A DNA stretch of 64,000 nucleotides, from NCBI RefSeq assembly GCF_033095945.1, contig NZ_AP026800.1, forward strand, positions 1,873,114-1,937,113, read 5' to 3'. The translations under genes and the position numbers were made by a program. This document shows positions 8,346 through 17,086 of the stretch, piece after piece (within the stretch, counting starts at the first letter, position 1; each line of letters opens with the position of its first letter). The notes beneath the pieces are model-generated. The model did no database searches and had not been told where the DNA came from. It saw nothing but the letters and a program-made list of their open reading frames with translations. Source of the stretch: Bombiscardovia apis. GTDB lineage: Bacteria > Actinomycetota > Actinomycetes > Actinomycetales > Bifidobacteriaceae.

Positions 8346-9495
8346 ATGATAGAAACAGAAACAACTCAAGTAAAAAGCTGTTATATGCGCCAAGTAAGAA
8401 ATTCAAACTTTGAGATTCTTCGACTCATCGCGATGTTTCTTATTTTACTGTTTCATTTTCCCTGGGACGAGACCCGTATTGTAATCACATCAAGCCCTGC
8501 TAAAGGTGCAATTCTATCTGTTTTAGTTGCTTTTCTTTCCAACTGGGGCAAAGTTGGCGATGCTTTATTCTTTATGCTGAGCAGCTGGTTCTTATGCGAG
8601 GAACAGCAAAATCTCAAAAAGAACTTGCACAGAGCATGGGTACTAGAGATCCAAATTCTATTCTATTCTATTCTTACTGTATCGTCGCCGTTTACTATCT
8701 TGTGCTGCACGTTCCGTACCATGGGGTTCAATGGATTCCTGACCTTTCCCTTTCGTAACTGGGATCTGGTGGTATGTCACAAGCTATGGTCTCTTCCTCT
8801 TCATCTCACCTTTCCTCACTACAGCGTTACGTAAAATGGGGCCCAAACTTCACATGCTCCTTGCCTGCGGGTTGTTTATGCTTTACGGCTTCACCTCTGT
8901 ACGAGCATCTGTGCTCGACATGCCAAACTGCGTCTTTGCGTTCATATACATATATATTCTCATGTCGTATATTCGGTGGTATATACCAGCTCTACTTAAA
9001 TCACGCAAAACTGCTTTCGGACTTATCATATTCGGTGTCACTTTTGGATATGCATACCAATGGGTACTTACCAAGATTGCATTAACAGATTGGTGGCTCT
9101 TCCACACGCGCAACGCCACCTCACTAGCAATCAGCCTCGGACTTATCATACTGGCCATCAACAGACCAGAAACACATTCACGTATCGTCAACAAGCTAGC
9201 CTCGGCAACACTCGGTGTTTTCCTAATTCAAATTAGCTCTTTAGGCGCACAGTACTCTCTCTTAACTAAAAATGCGTCCTTGGGGGAGGGGGTACGACTA
9301 TTCGTCCTAAACTTTCTATTAGCTCTCATCTTTTTTATAGCTTGCCTGACCTTTGACTTACTTAGGCAGCTGTTTTTTGCCTTTACAGTTGATAAGATTG
9401 AAGGCAAACTCTTCGAATGGTTCTACAGGAATATGCGAAAATTTGCTATATCGTATTCCGCGAGACACTTCGACTCAACGAGAGCGTTGAACTAA
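8346..9495 (+). pseudogene. Acyltransferase family 3 gene, copy 1, broken by two frameshifts
   Basis: The region matches the three intact acyltransferase-3 genes downstream along its whole length, but the frame is broken twice. The first break coincides with a run of four ATTCT units at 8655-8674: three units would keep the frame and give QILFYSYCIVAVYYL, aligned with the intact copies. The second is a net one-base loss around 8743-8755, where the intact copies have longer T and C runs. Restoring only the repeat would still end at a TAA just after 8750. The N-terminal RNSNFE and the RX10H motif are intact, as is the C-terminal half from 8836. Translation would yield at most a 162-residue fragment. 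The copy shares a nearly identical stretch with copy 3. Confidence 0.88.
8655..8674 (+). repeat. Pentanucleotide tandem repeat (ATTCT)4
   Basis: Four perfect ATTCT units lie inside the broken acyltransferase copy 1. Comparison with copies 2 and 3 shows that three units keep the reading frame, so the fourth is probably a slippage insertion. A 5-bp unit changes frame with each gain or loss, as in contingency loci. The second frameshift downstream means the gene cannot presently be switched back on by this repeat alone. Confidence 0.8.
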
Positions 9496-9592
9496 ACAAT
9501 AGTCACGAAAAGTGCACAGCATCTTTAAAAAGCAGTGATGGCCAATGTAACTGACGTGGAAATAAAGAGTTACACTTATTTCTTTGATAAAG

Positions 9593-9667
9593 GGGGTCCG
9601 CATCGTACTGTAAATTTGCAGCATAAGTGGTACTAGCTTAGGGGCTTGGAGTGCGAATAATCTTATG
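9593..9667 (+). repeat. Leader repeat upstream of acyltransferase copy 2
   Basis: The 75 bp ending in the start codon of copy 2 resemble the 75 bp at 10956-11030 in front of copy 3. Shared blocks are GGGGTCCGCATCGTA at the left and GCTTGGAGT ... ATAATCT-ATGG at the right. The shared leader shows the duplication included upstream sequence, so both genes may have the same promoter and translation signals. GGAG is 13 nt from the ATG, somewhat long. Confidence 0.7.
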
Positions 9668-10825
9668 GTAGCAAGTGTAGTCCAGACAGAAAACTCCACT
9701 AATCCAAAACGCCGTGTGCGGAATTCGAACTTTGAAGCCCTGCGTCTTTTTGCCATGTTTCTTATAGTTCTCTTCCATTTCCACTGGGACAAAGCTAATA
9801 TAGTGTCCACATCTAGCCCGTTCAAAAACACAATACTCGCCGGCTTAGTTACTCTGTTCTCAAACTGGGGCAACGTTGGAGATGCGTTGTTCTTCATGCT
9901 AAGTAGTTGGTTCTTGTGCGAAGAAAAACAAAGCATAAAAAAGAACTTATACAGAGCCTGGATTTTGGAACTTCAGATATTATTTTATTCCGGCTGTAGC
10001 ATTGCATTTTACTATCTTGTATTGCATATTCCCTACCATGGAACCGAATGGATTCCTGCCCTTTTCCCCTTTGCGACTGGCAGCTGGTGGTATGTTACCA
10101 GCTATGGCCTCTTCCTACTTATATCCCCATTCCTCACAATAGGACTAAAAAGAATGGGCCCCAGACTCCATGCGATTCTCGCTTGCGGGCTGCTTATACT
10201 CTACGGCTTTACCTCAGCAGCCGTATTCTCACTCGATATGACAGGAAGCGTATTCATCTTTACATATGTATATATCCTTATGTCCTATATTCGATGGTAC
10301 ATACCGACACTTCTCGAATCCCGCAAAGCTGGAACTGTACTTATAATATTCGGTTTAGTTCTCGGATATACTAGTCAATGGACACTGGCCAAAATCGTGC
10401 CTATAAATTGGTGGCTCTTCCACATGCGCAATGCTACCTCTTTAGCAATCAGTCTCGGACTTATCGTACTGGCCATCAACAGACCGGCAACCCACTCACG
10501 CATCATCAATAAACTTGCCTCAACTACGCTCAGCATCTTCCTACTTCAAGTAAGCGTATTTGGAACATGTTATAGTCATTTCACTTATAGTAACGCCTTA
10601 GGAGACGCCCGAGGCGTTCGACTATTCCTTCTAGACTTTCTACTAGCTATCATTTTCTTCGTCGCCTGCGTAAGTTTTGATTTACTGAGACAGCTATTTT
10701 TTGCCCTCACTGTCGATAAAGCGGAAGGCAAACTCTTCGAATGGATTTACCGCAATCTACGCAGTCTGTTCTACGCAATCACGCATGCAACAGTCACCCT
10801 AAACAAAGCGGTACAAAGTCATTAA
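9665..10825 (+). CDS. Acyltransferase family 3 membrane protein, copy 2
   Basis: This 386-residue protein has about ten membrane helices and the acyltransferase-3 (OafA/OafB-like) signature. RNSNFEALRL is near residue 20, and the R-X10-H motif falls in the first helix (RLFAMFLIVLFH). In studied members this Arg/His pair is needed to move an acyl group, usually acetyl, across the membrane to a surface glycan. No SGNH domain follows, so it is the membrane-only type. It is the second of four tandem copies, and a leader repeat shared with copy 3 precedes it. The predicted role is O-acylation of the exopolysaccharide made by this locus; donor and acceptor cannot be read from sequence. Confidence 0.88.
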   Translation: MVASVVQTENSTNPKRRVRNSNFEALRLFAMFLIVLFHFHWDKANIVSTSSPFKNTILAGLVTLFSNWGNVGDALFFMLSSWFLCEEKQSIKKNLYRAWILELQILFYSGCSIAFYYLVLHIPYHGTEWIPALFPFATGSWWYVTSYGLFLLISPFLTIGLKRMGPRLHAILACGLLILYGFTSAAVFSLDMTGSVFIFTYVYILMSYIRWYIPTLLESRKAGTVLIIFGLVLGYTSQWTLAKIVPINWWLFHMRNATSLAISLGLIVLAINRPATHSRIINKLASTTLSIFLLQVSVFGTCYSHFTYSNALGDARGVRLFLLDFLLAIIFFVACVSFDLLRQLFFALTVDKAEGKLFEWIYRNLRSLFYAITHATVTLNKAVQSH

Positions 10826-10955
10826 CAAATCGGACCATGAACAAAGCGTGTATCCCGCACTACCTAGCCCTGGTGATAATAAACGACATCTTCCTCATCT
10901 ATTCATAACTATGAAGCCCACTATTAAGTAATGAGTAAGCACTCCAATCAAGTCA

Positions 10956-11030
10956 GGGGTCCGCATCGTATTGTACACTTTAGGATATTCGTATGCGATC
11001 TTAAGAGCTTGGAGTTCAGATAATCTCATG
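10956..11030 (+). repeat. Leader repeat upstream of acyltransferase copy 3
   Basis: Second copy of the 75-bp leader described at 9593-9667, again ending in the start codon. Conservation of GGGGTCCGCATCGTA and of the segment before the ATG supports placing the start of copy 3 at 11028 rather than at the TTG at 10971. It makes both proteins 386 residues. Confidence 0.7.
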
Positions 11031-12188
11031 GCAAACGCAAGCGTAGCTCAAACGAAGAGCTACTCTAAACGTCGTATGCGGAATTCAAATTTTGAAGTCT
11101 TGCGTATCGTTTCCATGTTTCTTATCACTCTCTTCCACTTTCCTTGGGACAACGTTAATATTGCAGTCGGGTCAGATCCGCTCAGCAGCACAATAATTTC
11201 TAACACAGCTGCTTTTCTAACAAACTGGGGATCATTCGGGAATACCTTGTTCTTCATACTAAGTAGCTGGTTCTTATGCGAGGAACAGCAAAGTCTTAAA
11301 AAGAACTTGCACAGAGTCTGGCTCATGGAACTGCAGTTAATATTTTATGCTTGGTGTATCGTCGCGTTTGACTATTTCATTCTGCACATTCCATACCATG
11401 GCACAGAATGGATACACGTCCTTTTCCCCTTTGCGACCGGAGGTTGGTGGTATGTAACAGGCTACGGTCTTTTCCTATTTGTGGCCCCCTTCCTCACCTT
11501 AGGACTTCGTAAAATTGGCCCCAAAAACCATTTATTACTTGCTTCCTCGTTGCTTCTTATTTACGGGTTTACGCCTTCGCGAACTTTCATTATCGACATG
11601 CCTGCCTGTGCGCTTGTATTTGTCTATCTATACACGATAATGTCCTACATCCGCTGGTACATACCGGAACTTCTCGAATCTCGCAAAGCTGCGATTATTC
11701 TCATCATATTTGGTGTAGTTTTTGGCTTTGTTTACCAAGGGCTACTTAGCAAAATCATATCGGTCGACTGGTGGCTCTTCCACACGCGCAACGCCACCTC
11801 ACTTGCAATCAGCCTCGGACTTATCATACTAGCTATAAACAGACCCGAAACACATTCACGTATCGTCAACAAGCTAGCTTCAGCTACACTCGGTGTCTTC
11901 TTGATACAAGTAAGCTCGTTGGGAAAAAGGTATTCCGTCTTCACTAGCAGCAGCGCCTTGGGGAACGCAATTGGCGCACGTTTACTCCTTCTAGACTTGC
12001 TCCTAGCTGTCGTCTTTTTCGTAGTATGTATAGCCTTTGATTTGCTACGACAGGTAATTTTTACTTTCACCGTCGATAAAGTTGAAGCCAAGCCATTTAC
12101 TTGGCTATACCAAAATATCCGAAAACTCTTCTACACGACTTCACACAAAATAATTTTACTCAATAAAACAATAGAGAGTGAAAAGTAA
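11028..12188 (+). CDS. Acyltransferase family 3 membrane protein, copy 3
   Basis: Starting at the ATG at 11028, this protein has 386 residues, exactly as long as copy 2. An in-frame TTG at 10971 would add 19 residues, but that lies in the duplicated leader. It shows RNSNFEVLRI and an intact R-X10-H motif (RIVSMFLITLFH), and about ten hydrophobic segments. The region from DWWLFHTRN to LASATLGVFLIQ is almost identical to the broken copy 1 at DNA level, suggesting recent recombination between them. Its stop is only 2 bp before the start of copy 4, so these two are very likely translated from one mRNA. Predicted role: acylation of a surface glycan. Confidence 0.88.
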   Translation: MANASVAQTKSYSKRRMRNSNFEVLRIVSMFLITLFHFPWDNVNIAVGSDPLSSTIISNTAAFLTNWGSFGNTLFFILSSWFLCEEQQSLKKNLHRVWLMELQLIFYAWCIVAFDYFILHIPYHGTEWIHVLFPFATGGWWYVTGYGLFLFVAPFLTLGLRKIGPKNHLLLASSLLLIYGFTPSRTFIIDMPACALVFVYLYTIMSYIRWYIPELLESRKAAIILIIFGVVFGFVYQGLLSKIISVDWWLFHTRNATSLAISLGLIILAINRPETHSRIVNKLASATLGVFLIQVSSLGKRYSVFTSSSALGNAIGARLLLLDLLLAVVFFVVCIAFDLLRQVIFTFTVDKVEAKPFTWLYQNIRKLFYTTSHKIILLNKTIESEK

Positions 12189-12190
12189 CC

Positions 12191-13384
12191 ATGACGAGTA
12201 CTATCTCCCCAAAAATGCATAAGCCAAAAATGTACCAGTGGCGGAATTCCAACCTCGAAGCGCTTCGTTTATTCTCAATGCTCCTAATCTTGTTCTTCAA
12301 CTTCCCCTGGGATAGCAACAATATCATTGCTGCTTCTACTCCACTGAAAAGCCATATTCTTTCAAGCACTCTCACTTTTCTCAGCAATTGGGGATACATT
12401 GGCTCTGATTTGTTCATTGTTTTAACTTGCTGGTTTTTATGTGAACAACCGCAAAGTATCAAAACAAACTTACATCGTGCATGGATTTTGGAATTTGAGC
12501 TGCTGTTCTACTCATACCTTACCGCAGTCGTATATCATGTTGCGTTAAGCGCTTCATACACTTATACGACGTATGACTGGCTCATAATGCTCTTCCCATT
12601 TTCTATGACAGAGTGGTGGTATACAACTAGCTATATGCTATTCCTCTTCCTCGTCCCATTCCTTACCGTAGGCCTGCGTAAAATAGGTCCTAAATTCCAC
12701 GGCATACTCGCAGCCGGTCTAATAGTTGTCTATGGTTTCCTGCCATCTAAACCATTCGTCTATGATATGGATATACCGAATAACAGTTTCACTGTCCGTC
12801 TTTTTTTGTACATCTACATCACAGTATCGTTTGCCCGCTGGTATTTACCGAACCTCTTAAAATCGCGCAAATTTGGCGCGTTCCTAATAGTTGGAGGCCT
12901 AGCTTTCGGACTAATTGCTCAGTTGATTATGCGCATACTTGCCTATGATCTATTTGGCAAATGGTGGCTTTTTTACCCCAAAAATATTCCTACTCTGGCA
13001 GTTAGTCTTGGCTTGGTCATCTTTGCCGGTACTTTCCCTGAGACACACTCGCGCATCGTTAATAGACTGGCATCAGCCACACTGGCGGTCTACCTCCTGT
13101 TCCAAGGCGGCCTAGGTGGGCATTTTGCGGCTTATACGCTTGGCTCCTTCTGGGGTGGCTCTAATGGAGCGCGGCTGCTGCTTATCAATATTGCATTAGC
13201 CGTAGCAATCTATGCTGCTTGCCTGCTTATAGACCTATTACGTCAACTTGTTTTCACAGTAACCATTGACAAAGTTGAGACCCCCCTATTTGAATGGGCA
13301 TACAGCCTTGTGAAGAAGACACTCAATAGAATTATGAACTCGATTATGCGAACCTTCGGTAAGCGGACTGAAGTTAGCGAATAG
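12191..13384 (+). CDS. Acyltransferase family 3-like membrane protein, copy 4, lacking the motif histidine
   Basis: This 397-residue protein is the most divergent of the four. It keeps WRNSNLEALRL and the membrane layout, but the R-X10-H motif reads R-X10-N (RLFSMLLILFFN, codon AAC at about 12299). In characterised acyltransferase-3 enzymes this histidine is essential, so the protein may be inactive, may have a different chemistry, or may be a partner subunit of copy 3, to whose stop codon it is nearly fused. The reading frame is intact and long, which argues against simple decay. It ends before the convergent licD gene. Confidence 0.85.
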   Translation: MTSTISPKMHKPKMYQWRNSNLEALRLFSMLLILFFNFPWDSNNIIAASTPLKSHILSSTLTFLSNWGYIGSDLFIVLTCWFLCEQPQSIKTNLHRAWILEFELLFYSYLTAVVYHVALSASYTYTTYDWLIMLFPFSMTEWWYTTSYMLFLFLVPFLTVGLRKIGPKFHGILAAGLIVVYGFLPSKPFVYDMDIPNNSFTVRLFLYIYITVSFARWYLPNLLKSRKFGAFLIVGGLAFGLIAQLIMRILAYDLFGKWWLFYPKNIPTLAVSLGLVIFAGTFPETHSRIVNRLASATLAVYLLFQGGLGGHFAAYTLGSFWGGSNGARLLLINIALAVAIYAACLLIDLLRQLVFTVTIDKVETPLFEWAYSLVKKTLNRIMNSIMRTFGKRTEVSE

Positions 13385-13446
13385 CTACTATGACAGTGAG
13401 TTCTTTATACCGTAACTCGCGGTCTACAAGTATAAACTAGCAAAGA

Positions 13447-14286
13447 CTACTTTTGCCCTCTAGAAACTATCGAGTAGAAATGGTGACCTACTCGCTCTTC
13501 CTCAGGCGGGAGCTTCATATAGTTACCGTAAATACGCTGCAAAATCGCATCAGCATTGTCTGGAATACGCACTTGTAAACCTTCAAAAGTTGCCAGTTTA
13601 CCTTCGCCAAAGTCGCTTTTTTTATCGATAACCTTACAACTGTTATCGTCATTCCAAATCTTGCAAGAGACATACTCTGCTTGCTCATACTCCTCGACAG
13701 TAGCCCGTTTGCAGAGTTCTCGCCAGTAATAAGCAGGACTTTTCATCATTGCAGCTCGTACCTTCTTCAAGATACGTTTAAGTTGGCCTGCACTCCGGTC
13801 GAACGAATCGGAATTTAAAGCATGCACGTATTTCATCGTCAGAGAATACGTATCCTCGTTCTCTTTCAATGCCTCATCTTGATTGCCTCGAAGCCCATCA
13901 AGCGGATAGATGTCAATAAACGTACCCATCTGAGGTATTTCGTCGCCGTACTCCCCAATCTGTTTGTACCTCGTATCGCTAACACGAGTAATCAAAAACG
14001 GGATCAGATTGTCTTCTGATGGATGAAGCGCCACTAAAGAGCCAGTATCGTGCCGAGCGTTATCAAAATACTGAAGCAACTTGTTGTAATCAGGCCTAGG
14101 CATCCAAATATCTAAATCATCGTCCCAAGGGATAAAGCCTTGGTGACGCACCACTCCGATTAGTGACCCATACGCAACATAGTAATGCAGCTCCTGACTA
14201 TTGCATATCTCAATAAACTTCTTGAAAATATCTAGTGTGGCTACCTGAATCTCACCACTTGTCAACTCTTGCTTTCGATCTACCAT
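13447..14286 (-). CDS. licD: LicD family phosphotransferase
   Basis: The 279-residue protein has the LicD/fukutin-type nucleotidyltransferase signature: VAYGSLIGVVRH followed by the metal-binding IPWDDDLDIWM near residue 55, and later FIDIYPLDG. LicD enzymes transfer phosphocholine or related phospho-groups from a CDP-linked donor to a sugar of a cell-surface polymer, in the cytoplasm before export. I place the start at 14286, 9 nt after an AAAGGA site; the ATG at 14292 would have only a 3-nt gap. It is last in a tight reverse-strand series with the flippase. Together with the LicB- and LicC-LicA-like genes at 20043-22758 it suggests phosphocholine decoration of the polysaccharide. The substituent itself is inferred. 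Confidence 0.9.
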   Translation of the reverse strand: MVDRKQELTSGEIQVATLDIFKKFIEICNSQELHYYVAYGSLIGVVRHQGFIPWDDDLDIWMPRPDYNKLLQYFDNARHDTGSLVALHPSEDNLIPFLITRVSDTRYKQIGEYGDEIPQMGTFIDIYPLDGLRGNQDEALKENEDTYSLTMKYVHALNSDSFDRSAGQLKRILKKVRAAMMKSPAYYWRELCKRATVEEYEQAEYVSCKIWNDDNSCKVIDKKSDFGEGKLATFEGLQVRIPDNADAILQRIYGNYMKLPPEEERVGHHFYSIVSRGQK

Positions 14287-14292
14287 CTGCAT

Positions 14293-15720
14293 TTATCCTT
14301 TACTAGCAGTTTCCGACTTGCTAATATGCAGCTGTCGAATCAGTGCTTTTGCATTCTTGGAGAAACAGGCAATAAACAGTGCGTAAGCCAAAATGTAAAC
14401 AACAATAGCAATTAGAGATGGAAGTAATCGAGCAACAGCAATAAATACTATTGTTAAAACCAGCTCGCCTAATGATAAGGCGCTTTTCTTCAGGTTGAAC
14501 AGGCTTGTGATATAAGCCTCCGAAAGTATACTCCTTAAAGCGATGACGAGAGTAACGCCACAGAGTACAGCAGTTATAGAATGCAGAAGATAAACGCCAA
14601 TAAGAGTTAGTATAAAACTCACGAAAGTGGACATCACATTGATTTTTAGCATAGTTCGCTCACGCCGCGTTACATTGAAAATAGTGACGCACAGTATGCT
14701 CATCTTGCTGTCGAATATGCACACGGGGAGTAACAAAATGAGGTAGGGGAAACTATCCGCATAACTGGGCAGCCATAGCCCTAGCAGCCACACAAGAGGG
14801 AAATATAATACATAAATAAGTGGGAACAACAGACTCATGATATTTTGCGCTGTGGCAAAGAAAGACTTGATATCTTTCTCGTTGCTTTGTCTCAGAGCGG
14901 GGAACAGTACTATACTTGCCTGTTCCACAAAAGCTAGGAAGAAATTCACCAGCGAAATAATTAAAGAAAGCTTTCCGAATTTTTCAATGCCCCACACCAT
15001 ATCGATGAAAAACCTGGCAATACCCAGTATGAGCATACTCGCAATATTGGCTAGCATAAGGTTGACGCCAACTTTTATACTGCTCCAGCCTTGCCTAGCT
15101 GCAGTCTTAAACCCAAGCCAAGGTGCCCCAACAAAATCCCTCAGATTCCATATACAATAAATCAGCTGGACGATAGTGGATACCGTGTATGCGAAGACGT
15201 ATGGGCGGAAGGAATGGACACCAATAGCCATAAATACGACAAGTGGTATAAGGAACGAAACACGCTCAACCACCACAGAGTATGATGACTTTTTCGTCTC
15301 ATTCATACTTTGCAGCACATTCGACATGTAAGTTCCAGCATTCTGAAGCACCAGATAAATGCTGGTCTGGAGAATAACGAAAGTCCTATCGGGTCCGGGA
15401 TTCATAATGAAGCCAAGAGCCGCAATGACCACAGACATAATAGTCTGGTATGTCACTCCGAAAGTGAACTGAGCCTTCACCGAGGCTTTGTCCATTTTAT
15501 CCCTGGGAATGCCGCCCATCTTCAAGTACACGCCAGAGCTAAGTCCAAAATGGAAGAACCCTACGTAAGAGATATAAAACAAGTAGAGTTGCCAATATCC
15601 GAACTGCTCAATGTGAAGCAACTTAGGTATAACCAAGGCTTGCAGGATGCTTAGGAACATACTGATGCCTTGAGCGAAAAATGCAATCGCCATATTGGAA
15701 AGAAGAGACTTACGATTCAT
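14293..15720 (-). CDS. wzx: Wzx-type polysaccharide flippase
   Basis: This 475-residue protein of about 14 hydrophobic segments belongs to the MOP superfamily of oligosaccharide flippases. It would move undecaprenyl-pyrophosphate-linked repeat units to the outer face of the membrane. The N-terminus (MNRKSLLSNMAIAFFAQGISMFLSIL) is typical of the family. I use the ATG at 15720, whose A is shared with the TGA stop of the small membrane protein upstream. A TTG three codons earlier is possible but would overlap more. The licD stop follows directly. With the Wzy polymerase at 22998 and the priming transferase at 25945 it defines a Wzx/Wzy-dependent pathway. Confidence 0.9.
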   Translation of the reverse strand: MNRKSLLSNMAIAFFAQGISMFLSILQALVIPKLLHIEQFGYWQLYLFYISYVGFFHFGLSSGVYLKMGGIPRDKMDKASVKAQFTFGVTYQTIMSVVIAALGFIMNPGPDRTFVILQTSIYLVLQNAGTYMSNVLQSMNETKKSSYSVVVERVSFLIPLVVFMAIGVHSFRPYVFAYTVSTIVQLIYCIWNLRDFVGAPWLGFKTAARQGWSSIKVGVNLMLANIASMLILGIARFFIDMVWGIEKFGKLSLIISLVNFFLAFVEQASIVLFPALRQSNEKDIKSFFATAQNIMSLLFPLIYVLYFPLVWLLGLWLPSYADSFPYLILLLPVCIFDSKMSILCVTIFNVTRRERTMLKINVMSTFVSFILTLIGVYLLHSITAVLCGVTLVIALRSILSEAYITSLFNLKKSALSLGELVLTIVFIAVARLLPSLIAIVVYILAYALFIACFSKNAKALIRQLHISKSETASKG

Positions 15721-15947
15721 CACGAACAAAAGATCATATAAGCACTTTGTGCTTCGCTGATCTTCTCCAAGTCTCTCGCTGATACGACAAGGCCGCCAAA
15801 TGCCAAAACTGCTGCTAAGCCACTAACTAGGGAGAGTGCAGCATCCACTAGTGGCATTGAAATACCAATCATGCTAAAACTCAACGCAAGAACACTCACC
15901 CATTTTTGCTTATAGGGAGCAGCGAAAGTAGCTTGTTTGGTCTTCAA
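15720..15947 (-). CDS. Small two-helix membrane protein coupled to the flippase
   Basis: About 75 residues with two hydrophobic segments separated by a short acidic turn (SVLALSFSMIGISMPLVDAALSLVSGLAAVLAFGGLVV), then a charged helix. A TTG at 15947 preceded by GGGGGAG at 6 nt is the best start; an ATG at 15992 lacks such a site. Its stop codon overlaps the flippase ATG as TGATG, implying translational coupling. I do not recognise a family. Co-expression with Wzx suggests a small accessory subunit, or merely a coupling element. Confidence 0.6.
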   Translation of the reverse strand: MKTKQATFAAPYKQKWVSVLALSFSMIGISMPLVDAALSLVSGLAAVLAFGGLVVSARDLEKISEAQSAYMIFCS

Positions 15948-16121
15948 TGATTGCTCCCCCTCAGCAACGCTCAATAAGGCAGTACAACTCACACTTTACA
16001 AGGCAATCTAGCCTTCTGCCTTATCTGACAATTACAAACATAATATCTGCGCATATCCTGAACACGCAGCTTTGTAATCTATCTCATTCAAACGAAGCGC
16101 AAATACTAAAAGTTTTCCCTT

Positions 16122-16976
16122 TTACAGTTCAGTAAGCACGATTTTTTCAGATCGAATTTGATTCGTCAGATATGAAATCATTCTTCGCCTTGCGTCTGCT
16201 TGTACATAATTCACACTTGAGTGTTCATCGTGTATGACTTGCAACGACGGAGTGTAACGAATCGTATACCCCTTCCGTTGACAACGGATAAACAGAAGAT
16301 CCTCTTCCATGTATAGGAACGTTCTCGGATCAAACGCTACCTGCTCCTGTTCTACAAACCGCGGGCCAAAAACGATAAAAGCGCCATGAAGCACTACATT
16401 TTCATAATCACGATTGTATTCACTCTCAGTCTTGTCAGGAGTAATTTTATCGATGAACCGCTGATAAATAGTATCGAACCCTTTGAAGTTACATACGATA
16501 TAAGCAAACTTTACAAGTTCATGCTTTACAATAACTTGCTTAAGTTTCTTCTTGCTTATTCCCTCAAAATGTTGTGGGTTGCTATGTTTACCTGTTTTTT
16601 CAGAGATAATATCAGGACCACAAACATCGACAGTTTCCATGACTGCTTGCAACTTAGGAATGAAATCCTTTTGCTCTATGACAATATCGTTGTTGACAGT
16701 AACCACGATATCTGCATTGAGTTTTTCCTTTGCAAAGGTATAGCCAACGTTGTTTCCCCGTGCAAAACCCAAATTCTGTTCGTTCAAGAGTACATGCACA
16801 TTGCTGACTGTCTTATATTTCGTATGGAGAAGCTTCCCGCTTCCATTGGTGGATCCGTTGTCGACAACGATGATTTCACAACTTTTAGCATTCTTCAAAC
16901 TCAGTATCGATTCAACGCAATCAACGGTATCGTCGTAAGTAAAAAAATGTAGTACTACAAAAGCGATTTTATTCAT
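16122..16976 (-). CDS. Family 2 glycosyltransferase (rhamnosyltransferase-like)
   Basis: The 284-residue protein is a single-domain GT-A enzyme. It opens with KIAFVVLHF, then IVVDNGSTNGS (nucleotide-sugar binding), LGFARGNNVGY and VTVNNDIVI, the NND replacing the usual DxD as in many WbbL-like rhamnosyltransferases. LYMEEDLLFIRCQRKGY is the acceptor-side acidic motif. It probably adds one sugar to the growing lipid-linked repeat unit. The ATG at 16976 has GAGGG 5 nt upstream and is preferred over an upstream start at 16991. The actual donor sugar cannot be derived. Confidence 0.9.
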   Translation of the reverse strand: MNKIAFVVLHFFTYDDTVDCVESILSLKNAKSCEIIVVDNGSTNGSGKLLHTKYKTVSNVHVLLNEQNLGFARGNNVGYTFAKEKLNADIVVTVNNDIVIEQKDFIPKLQAVMETVDVCGPDIISEKTGKHSNPQHFEGISKKKLKQVIVKHELVKFAYIVCNFKGFDTIYQRFIDKITPDKTESEYNRDYENVVLHGAFIVFGPRFVEQEQVAFDPRTFLYMEEDLLFIRCQRKGYTIRYTPSLQVIHDEHSSVNYVQADARRRMISYLTNQIRSEKIVLTEL

Positions 16977-17086
16977 AACTACCCTCACCACTCTACAAAC
17001 CGTTCAAACTTTCCAAGTATAACCATAGGGACTTGCATGGTCATTACTCATATCAAACATCAATTGAAAAGCTTAGCGGGATTTCT

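Noticed and set aside
8836..9495. Separate 219-residue acyltransferase gene
   Set aside because: It aligns with the C-terminal two-thirds of the intact copies and is the displaced frame of the broken gene, not an independent gene.
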